Below are positions 33,381-41,200 of a stretch of DNA of 44,662 nt, in pieces (position 1 is the first letter of the stretch; every line of letters begins with the position of its first letter). The DNA is from a virus. The notes under the pieces are model-generated. The model was given only the letters and a program-made list of their open reading frames with translations, was not told where the DNA came from and ran no database searches. The position numbers and the translations under genes are program-made. The DNA lies in IMG/VR virus record IMGVR_UViG_3300044700_000257, positions 1 to 44,662 of that record, one strand, 5' to 3'.

Positions 33381-35795
33381 ATGATGTCATTAAAAATTAA
33401 AAAAAGAAACGGGGAGAAACAATCTTTTAATCCTCAAAAAATTTACAACAGAGTTAAAAAGGCGGCTAAAGGTCTCAATGTTAACTTTGATGAGATTTTT
33501 ATTAAAGTGACAACTTCTCTACCAACTGAGGGTTATATCACGACAAAAGAATTAGATAAATTGGTGTATGAGATTGCGTCTTCATACACAGGTAGTCATC
33601 ACGACTATTCACGATTGGCGTCTTCAGTTGCTATTTCAGCATATCACAAAGACACTATTGATAGTTTTAGTGAAACTATGCACACCTTACACACTGAAGG
33701 TGTTGTTCACGATAACTTAATGAGTGTTATTGAGAAATACGGACCAAGTAAGATTGATTCAATTATCAATCACGAAAATGATTATAACTTTGATTATTTC
33801 GCGTGGAAAGCGTTACAAGAAATGTATTTGTTGAAGTTACCTAATGGTAAAGTTGTTGAAAGACCACAACATATGTATATGAGAATTGCGTTGTGGGTGA
33901 CTGATAGTTACGAAGAGGCGGTTGATTATTACAAATCATTATCAGAACAAAGAATTTCTAAAGCAACCCCAATTATGATTAACTCAGGGACGTTAATCCC
34001 TCAGTTAGCATCGTGTGTATTACATTACAATAATTCAGATTCAAGACAAGGTTTGTTAGGAACATTGAATGACATTTCAACATACTCATCAGACGCTGCG
34101 GGTATTGGTTTATGTATGTCAAACCAAAGAAGTAAAGAAAGTCGTATCACAACTTCAGGTGGTTTTGCGGGTGGATTATTAAAGTATCTTAAAATTGTTA
34201 ACGAATCATTAAGATTCTTTAATCAACAAGGTAGAAGACCTGGTAGTGCTGCTATCTATATTGAACCTTGGCACAAAGATATCTTTGATTTATTGGATAT
34301 CAAAAAGAATACAGGTAAAGATGAATTGAGAGCGAGAGATTTGTTTACCGCATTGTGGGTTCCTGATAACTTTATGAAAGCGGTTAGAAATAATTCTGAT
34401 TGGTATTTGTTCTGTCCTAATGACATTAAGAAAGCGGGATTGAAACCTTTACAAGAGTCTTACGGTACTGAGTATGAAGAAACTTATGAGAAAGCGGTTG
34501 AGTTAGGTCTTGGTAAAAAAGTAAGTGCTACTGAAATTTGGACTAAGATTATTGAATCACAAATTGAAACAGGTGTTCCTTACTTATGTTCTAAAGACAA
34601 TGCTAATAGAAAAACTAACCACCAAAACATTGGGGTAATTCACCAATCTAACTTATGTGCTGAGATTTTCCAATATACTGATGAAAAAACTACGGCTATC
34701 TGTACGTTATCGTCAATGGTGTTGAAAAACTTTATTGTTGAAGGTATATTTGATTTCAAATTATTGTTTGATGAGGTAAGAAAGGTTACAAGAACTTTAA
34801 ATAAAGTAATTAACATTAATAGTTACTCTACTGAAAAAGGTAGAAAAGGTGGATTAGAGCAAAGAGCGATAGCTATCGGAATTCAAGGATTAGCTGACGT
34901 GTTTTATTTATTAGATTACGTATTCACATCTGAGGAGGCGAGAAAATTAAACAAACAAATTTTCGAAACTATCTACTTTGCGGCAATCACAGAAAGTAAC
35001 CAATTATGTATTGAAGAAAAATATTCACCTTATGAATACTTCAAAGGTTCACCAATGTCAAAAGGAGAGTTCCAATTTGATATGTGGGGAATGACTGAAG
35101 ATGATTTATCAGGAATGTGGGATTGGACTTCATTAAAAGAAAGTGTGATGAAATACGGTGTATGTAATTCATTATTCACGGCTCAAATGCCTGTTGCGTC
35201 TTCAGCAAAAATTACAGGTTCATTTGAAATGACAGAACCCGCTCATTCGGCATTGTTTAACAGACGAGTTGTAGGTGGTGAGATTTTGATAGTAAACAAA
35301 TACTTAATACAAGATTTTGAAAAATTAGGAATTTGGTCTGAAGATTTGAAAAATGATATCATACTAAATGAAGGTTCAATTCAGAACGTTAATTTCAATC
35401 ATTATCTTGATGTTGAGGACAAAAATTACAACAAGAAAGTTAAACGTATTGAACACTTAATGTTAAAATATAAAACAATTTGGGAAATATCACAGAAAGA
35501 ATTGATTGATATGGCGGCTGATAGAGCACCTTTTATTGACCAATCACAATCAATGAATATCTATATGGGTAACCCAACGTTGTCAAAAATTACCTCATCT
35601 CACTTTCACGGTTGGGAGAGAGGGTTAAAAACATTAAGTTACTATATCCGAACTAAAGCGATTTCGACGGGGGCTAAACACTTAGCGGTGGATATCTCAA
35701 AAAGAGAAAAACCTGTAAAAGAAAAACCAACAGTTGATGTTATACCACAAAAACCTCAAGATTCAGAATTTGAATGTTTTGGGTGTTCATCATAA
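33381..35795 (+). CDS. nrdA: Ribonucleotide reductase large subunit, class Ia (NrdA)
   Basis: The 804-residue protein reduces ribonucleoside diphosphates. Residues 1-100 are an ATP-cone (RNGEKQSFNPQKIYNRVKKA), so allosteric activity control is likely kept. Catalytic residues are complete: Cys212 (LASCVL), Asn424, Cys426 and Glu428 (SNLCAEIF) and Cys441 (ICTLSS), with the 15-residue spacing from Cys426 seen in animal R1. Tyr754-Tyr755 (LSYYIRT) carry the radical, and the C-terminal CFGC is the redox shuttle pair. It resembles eukaryotic-type enzymes (RPQHMYMR, FETIYFAA, GSPMSKGEFQFDMWGM). No intein or intron interrupts the active site, a common insertion point in phages. Two adjacent ATGs (33381, 33384) could start it. 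A strong terminator follows. Confidence 0.97.
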   Translation: MMSLKIKKRNGEKQSFNPQKIYNRVKKAAKGLNVNFDEIFIKVTTSLPTEGYITTKELDKLVYEIASSYTGSHHDYSRLASSVAISAYHKDTIDSFSETMHTLHTEGVVHDNLMSVIEKYGPSKIDSIINHENDYNFDYFAWKALQEMYLLKLPNGKVVERPQHMYMRIALWVTDSYEEAVDYYKSLSEQRISKATPIMINSGTLIPQLASCVLHYNNSDSRQGLLGTLNDISTYSSDAAGIGLCMSNQRSKESRITTSGGFAGGLLKYLKIVNESLRFFNQQGRRPGSAAIYIEPWHKDIFDLLDIKKNTGKDELRARDLFTALWVPDNFMKAVRNNSDWYLFCPNDIKKAGLKPLQESYGTEYEETYEKAVELGLGKKVSATEIWTKIIESQIETGVPYLCSKDNANRKTNHQNIGVIHQSNLCAEIFQYTDEKTTAICTLSSMVLKNFIVEGIFDFKLLFDEVRKVTRTLNKVININSYSTEKGRKGGLEQRAIAIGIQGLADVFYLLDYVFTSEEARKLNKQIFETIYFAAITESNQLCIEEKYSPYEYFKGSPMSKGEFQFDMWGMTEDDLSGMWDWTSLKESVMKYGVCNSLFTAQMPVASSAKITGSFEMTEPAHSALFNRRVVGGEILIVNKYLIQDFEKLGIWSEDLKNDIILNEGSIQNVNFNHYLDVEDKNYNKKVKRIEHLMLKYKTIWEISQKELIDMAADRAPFIDQSQSMNIYMGNPTLSKITSSHFHGWERGLKTLSYYIRTKAISTGAKHLAVDISKREKPVKEKPTVDVIPQKPQDSEFECFGCSS

Positions 35796-35811
35796 AAAAA
35801 CCGTAAATCAC

Positions 35812-35844
35812 AAAAACTCTCGGCATTGTCGAGAGTTTTTTATT
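35812..35844 (+). terminator. Rho-independent terminator after nrdA
   Basis: A perfect 11-bp stem, AAAAACTCTCG/CGAGAGTTTTT, with a 7-nt loop and a T-rich tail. It closes the replication and dNTP unit. Confidence 0.95.
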
Positions 35845-35879
35845 TTAGAACGTTATACAAAAAATTTATAACGACATTA

Positions 35880-35886
35880 TATTTAT
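35880..35886 (+). promoter_or_regulatory. TATTTAT element before the gp25-like gene
   Basis: TATTTAT on the plus strand, 5 nt before the ATG at 35892, the third copy with very short spacing. It follows the nrdA terminator by about 35 nt and should restart late transcription of the wedge genes. Confidence 0.45.
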
Positions 35887-35891
35887 GTTAT

Positions 35892-36350
35892 ATGGCAGAA
35901 GGATTAACATATGGTATTAATTTTCCCTTTAGGGATTCGTATGATGGTAAATATTTAGATTTATCTAATACGAACAGGGAAGAGATACGTTCAAATCTAA
36001 TTCATTTATTATTAACGAGAAAAGGGACTAGGTATTATTTACCTGATTTTGGTACAAGGTTATATGAATATTTATTTGAACCATTAGATGGACCAACTTT
36101 TTCACAAATAGAATCTGAAATTAGGGATTCTGTTAAAGAATATATTCCCGGTATTACAATTACTAAATTAGAGGTGACACCAGCGTCAGAGGGTGAAGAA
36201 AATAAAGGGACGATTATTAATGGTAATGATGAACGAGTTTTTAGAGTACCTGGTATTGGAACAAAAGAACACACTGCAAAAATTAAAATTGATTACTTGT
36301 TAAACGATGACGCGTTCAACTCAAGTGATTTTGTTATTATAAATTTATAA
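35892..36350 (+). CDS. 25: Baseplate wedge protein (gp25-like)
   Basis: A protein of 152 residues (T4 gp25: 132) from the ATG at 35892. The open frame continues upstream to a TTG at 35826, but that part covers the terminator arm and the TATTTAT element. GPW/gp25-family features are clear: NREEIRSNLIHLLLTRKGTR, YYLPDFGTRLYEYLFEP and IESEIRDSVKEYIPGITITK. In T4, gp25 joins the wedges and starts sheath polymerisation; the same EPR-like core occurs in type VI secretion TssE. It is followed one base later by the gp6-like gene. Confidence 0.92.
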   Translation: MAEGLTYGINFPFRDSYDGKYLDLSNTNREEIRSNLIHLLLTRKGTRYYLPDFGTRLYEYLFEPLDGPTFSQIESEIRDSVKEYIPGITITKLEVTPASEGEENKGTIINGNDERVFRVPGIGTKEHTAKIKIDYLLNDDAFNSSDFVIINL

Positions 36351-36351
36351 T

Positions 36352-38190
36352 ATGGCTAATAAAAAGATTTCGTATACTGCAAGAGATTTTCAGTCAATAA
36401 GAACTGAGTTAATTAATTTTACAAGAACGTATTATCCCGATTTAATTGAGAACGTAAATGATGCCGCGATTTTCTCGGTGTTCTTAGACTTGAACGCTGC
36501 GGTTACTGATAACCTACACTTCAACATTGATAGAAGTATTCAGGAAACGGTGTTACAATACGCTCAACAAAGGTCTTCAATATATAACATCGCAAGAACT
36601 TATGGTTTAAAAATACCGGGTCAAAGACCTTCAGTTGCCTTAGTTGACTTGTCAATAACAGTACCTGCTTACGGAGATAAAGAAGATTTAAGATACTGTG
36701 GTATATTAAGACGAGGTTCTCAAGTAAATGGTGCGGGTCAAGCCTTTGAAACTGTATATGATATTGATTTTGCATCACCAATTAGTGGTGATGGTTTTCC
36801 AAATCGTTTGAAAATCCCTAATTTTGATTCAAATAATAAATTGATTAACTACACAATTGTTAAGAGAGAAACAGTTGTTAATGGTGTTACAAAGGTTTAT
36901 AAAAAAGTAATTACACCTAACGATGTCAAACCGTTTTATGAAGTGTTTTTACCTGACAAAAATGTTTTAGGTGTTACGAGTGTGTTATTAAAAGATGGTA
37001 CACAATATGGTAACGTCCCTTCAAACCAAGAGTTTTTAGGTTTAGATAATAGATGGTTTGAAGTTAAGGCGTTAGCCGAAGATAGAGTATTCGTTGAAGA
37101 CCCAACTAAAGTATCGGATAGTCCTGGTATTAAAGTAGGAAAATACATGGAGGTAACAAGTAAATTTATTACTGAATTTACACCTGAAGGTTATTTTAAA
37201 ATGACATTTGGTGGTGGTAGTCAATCTGCTGACGAACAATTAAGGGAGTTTGCTAGAAACGGTTATAAACTAAATTTATACAAATATTCGAATAACTTCG
37301 CGTTAGGTAGTACATTAAAATCAAATACAACACTATTCGTTCAGTATAGAGTTGGTGGAGGTCAAGTTAGTAACTTGGGGGTTAATGTTATAACACAAAT
37401 TGGAACTGTGTCGTTTTTTGTTAACGGACCATCAGAGTCTGTAAACACGAATGTTGTTAACTCATTGTCTTGTAATAACGTTACTGCCGCTATTGGTGGA
37501 GCGGATTATCCAACAATTGAAGAAGTTAGAAACTTAGTGGGGTTTAACTTCTCGGCTCAAAACAGAGCTGTTACAATTAACGATTATGACTCTTTAATAA
37601 GAACAATGCCGTCACAATTCGGTGCTCCCGCTAAAGTTGCGATTACTGAAGAAAATAACAAAATTATTATTAAAATGTTATCATACGATGAGAATGGTAA
37701 GTTAACTGAAATTGTTTCTGATACGTTAAAAAACAATGTAGCTAATTATCTATCTAACTATCGAATGATGAATGACTACATATCGGTTCAGGTTGCTAAT
37801 GTAATTGATTTATCTTTCACTATTGATGTTGTTTTGGAAAGTAGTCAAAACCAAGGTTCATTAATTAGTCAAGTGATTAATATTGTATCTGATTATTTCG
37901 AACCTGGTAATAGACAAATGGGTGAGAATGTTAATGTGTCTGAAATTAGACGATTAATACAAACAACTAACGGTGTTGTTAGTGTTGCGGGTATATCGGT
38001 ATTTAATAAAGTTGGGGGTCAATATTCGTCATCTCAAACGTCTCAAAGATATCTTGATAAAGATACTAGAGAGATTGAATTAATTGATGAAACTATATTT
38101 GCTGAACCAAGTCAAACATACCAAATTAGATATGCTGGTAATGACATTAACATCCGAGTTAAGAATCTATCGTCAACTAATTTTAGTTGA
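36352..38190 (+). CDS. 6: Baseplate wedge protein (gp6-like / gpJ family)
   Basis: The 612-residue protein (T4 gp6: 660) builds the inner ring of the wedge, whose dimers drive baseplate shape change. Typical elements are ISYTARDFQSIRTELINFTR at the N-terminus, NDAAIFSVFLDLNAAVTDNL, the LRRGSQVNG loop, and in the second half FNFSAQNRAVTINDYDSLIR and MPSQFGAPAKVAITEE, shared by baseplate J-type proteins. The last part (VSEIRRLIQTTNGVVSVAGI) is the conserved C-terminal domain. It sits directly after gp25, as in many contractile systems (25-6/J order). Confidence 0.9.
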   Translation: MANKKISYTARDFQSIRTELINFTRTYYPDLIENVNDAAIFSVFLDLNAAVTDNLHFNIDRSIQETVLQYAQQRSSIYNIARTYGLKIPGQRPSVALVDLSITVPAYGDKEDLRYCGILRRGSQVNGAGQAFETVYDIDFASPISGDGFPNRLKIPNFDSNNKLINYTIVKRETVVNGVTKVYKKVITPNDVKPFYEVFLPDKNVLGVTSVLLKDGTQYGNVPSNQEFLGLDNRWFEVKALAEDRVFVEDPTKVSDSPGIKVGKYMEVTSKFITEFTPEGYFKMTFGGGSQSADEQLREFARNGYKLNLYKYSNNFALGSTLKSNTTLFVQYRVGGGQVSNLGVNVITQIGTVSFFVNGPSESVNTNVVNSLSCNNVTAAIGGADYPTIEEVRNLVGFNFSAQNRAVTINDYDSLIRTMPSQFGAPAKVAITEENNKIIIKMLSYDENGKLTEIVSDTLKNNVANYLSNYRMMNDYISVQVANVIDLSFTIDVVLESSQNQGSLISQVINIVSDYFEPGNRQMGENVNVSEIRRLIQTTNGVVSVAGISVFNKVGGQYSSSQTSQRYLDKDTREIELIDETIFAEPSQTYQIRYAGNDINIRVKNLSSTNFS

Positions 38191-38240
38191 TGATTTATTT
38201 TGAAAATATATCAATTATCTTTTAAAAATAGTATATAAAC

Positions 38241-38247
38241 TATTTAT
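38241..38247 (+). promoter_or_regulatory. TATTTAT element before the 1901-residue wedge gene
   Basis: TATTTAT on the plus strand, 14 nt before the ATG at 38262, in a 71-nt AT-rich gap without terminator. Confidence 0.45.
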
Positions 38248-38261
38248 TTTAAAAGAAAATA

Positions 38262-41200
38262 ATGTCAAATTCATACAGAATAAGAACAACGGTAGGTGTT
38301 GATAAATCTATTAGAGTTAAGTTAGACCAAGATTTTGAATCACTTGAGGTGTTATCAATAAAAGTCCTTCAAAGTGATGTCTATAATAGAAGATGTTCAG
38401 ATTACGGTGTCATCATTGGTAGGGTAAGTGTTAATAATGGTTTTGGAGTTCCAAATGCGAAAATTTCGGTGTTTGTACCATTATCAGACACTGATGTGAC
38501 TAATAATCCAATAATTGCTAATTTATACCCTTACAAAAATTTAACACAGTTAAATGGTGACGGATTCCTTTATAACTTATTACCGTCAGAACAATCATAT
38601 AGTAATCACGTACCAACAGGTTCATTTTTTACCCGTAACGAGGTTTTAACTAATTCAACTAAAGTTGAAATTTACAACAAATATTATAAATATAATTCAG
38701 TTACAAACGAAAGTGGTGATTATATGATATTGGGGATTCCTCTTGGGTCTCAAACTGTTGTTGTTAATATAGATTTATCGGATATAGGTGAGTTTTCATT
38801 ATCACCTCAAGATATGATACGAATGGGTATTGCAACACCACAACAAGTGGATGGTACTAAATTTAAATCATCAACTAATTTAAATGAATTACCTCAAATT
38901 ATAACCATTAATAGGAATATAACGGTTGAACCGTTTTGGGGTGATGAGAATGTTTGTGAAGTAGGTATTACAAGAACGGATTTTGATTTATCCGCAGAGA
39001 AAAATATTAACATTCAGCCGACCTCGATTTTTATGGGGTCAGTAATTTCAACAAACGAAGACCAAGCATTAAAACTTAAATGTAAGCCAGCATTAAAATC
39101 AGGTAGTTTATGTTCTTTAGTTACAGGTCCAGGTCAAATTCAAGCAATAAGACAGACAATTAAAACTGATATTAACGGACGACCTGCGTTAGAAGTTGCG
39201 TCTTTAGAGGAAGGTGGTCAAGTAATTGATGATAATGGTACTTGGATGTTTGATGTCCCAATGAATTTAGATTATGTGGTTACCAATGAATTTGGTGAAC
39301 AAGTATTATCAAATGACCCTAAAAAAGGTATACCAACTAAAGGTAAATACAGATTTAAGGTGATGTGGAATCAACCCACTGATTTGGGGGCTAGAATTAA
39401 ACGTGCAAATTTTTTAGTTCCAAATATTAAAGAATATGGTTGGGGGACTTCAAATGGTACTGACCCGTTAACGGGTAAAAATGCTGGTAATAGAGGTAAT
39501 TTTGGTAATCTTGATAATCCTTGTGATTATGATAGTACAATTTCAAAAACTAACAATGGTCGAGCGGCCAAAGCGTCGTATGCTTTTAGTTTAGATTGGA
39601 ATGATTATGGTGAACAAAATAATAATGGTGCTGTAACAACATTAGGTCAAGAAATGATATTAGAGGCTATCAATTGTCAAGATAGGTTCTATGAAATGAA
39701 ATACAATAAAGTATACACTGTATCACAATTAATTACTGAATATCGTAGAGGTGATTCAAATAATAGAATTATTGCGATTAAAAACATTCTTGATGATACT
39801 TGTGAATCAACAAATAATAAGTTTCCGTCAAATGATGCTATGTTTAGGATTGATATTATTTATATCCTATTCCAAGTACTGATGATTATCGCTTATGTTA
39901 TTTTATTTATTGTTATATTTATTTTCCACTTATATCTTTGGGTTTTATGTAAAATTATTCTACCAATTGTGAGTGCATTAAAGTCTTTTTGGTGTTGGTT
40001 AAAAGATAGGGGATTCTCTATTGTTGCGATAAGTTGGTATCCATTTAAAAATTATGCGGGGGGTAAATGTGATGATTTTACGGCTAAAGAACAATCAATT
40101 AAAGATAAATGTCAAGACACAGTTTTACCATTACCAAATATAACATTTCCTGACTGTGAGTTATGTGCCTGTGACCCAGCACAACCTAAACCAACACCTG
40201 CTGACCCTAATGCGGTTGTTGAAGAAGGTAATTCACCTAATGCTGACCTAGTAATTAGTGGGGCATATTCAAAAAGACCGTATAATTACGGAGACTCACC
40301 TGGGTCTTTTTCACAATATAAGAGTGCTGATGTAAATTTTATTACAGGTTTACCAACTAATGGTGAGATTAGGGATAAAGGTCAGTCACCAACTATAATA
40401 AATAATGATTATGATAATAATAAAATATTATTACAATCAACTGATTTGCCTTGGCATGAACGGTTCAATTTGTTTAATGTTAAAGCAAAATATTTTAATC
40501 CTTCATTTGATAATCCGGGTGGTGGTGTAAACCAAATTGGTGTGAGATTTGATACGGATTTAAATGGTGGACCATTAACTGTATCAAATGGTAATTTTAA
40601 TGGTAAATACCATTTAGATAATGTTATTGCGGTGTTGGTGGATTCAAATGAATCATCTAATTTTCCAATTGGCGGTATGTTAACTACCGTTGACCCAACA
40701 AAAACTAAAGATGTTAATTTATTAAATGTGTTACCGTCTAATGAGTTAGGTACTAATAGTATTACTGGTACAACTATTGGTACACCTTATAATGGTAGTA
40801 AAAAAATTAATGTTACGACTGTTAAAGTAACGTATGCTGACCCAAATCAAGGATTGATTTCTAATGGTCAAGGTGTGAATTTAGAAACAGTTTATACTAT
40901 TACAGGTGGTTCAGAACAGAGTTATCATAAATTTGCAATGGACATGGAGTATCTTCAAGTTATTGAGAATATATCGGTTAAAGATTATGTTGATGCGGTA
41001 ACAACATTAGGTTCTAATTTACCGGATTCGTTTTATGAAAGGGTTATTAACGCTAAATACTCAATTACAGCAACTAAAGGTTTTACGGTAACACCATCTG
41101 TACTGGCTCTTAATTTACCTTTTGATAAATTACAACGATATGAAAATATTTGGAGTAATTTTATTAGACCTTATATTGATAAATCAGATAGTTTAAGGGT

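Noticed and set aside
35826-35891. TTG start at 35826 for the gp25-like gene
   Set aside because: It would begin inside the loop of the nrdA terminator and read through the TATTTAT element; gp25-family sequence begins after the ATG at 35892.
36064-36076. TATTTAT inside the gp25-like gene as a promoter
   Set aside because: It encodes Tyr-Leu-Phe in the conserved EYLFEP motif, so it is explained by coding; such cases show that the element must be tested against background.
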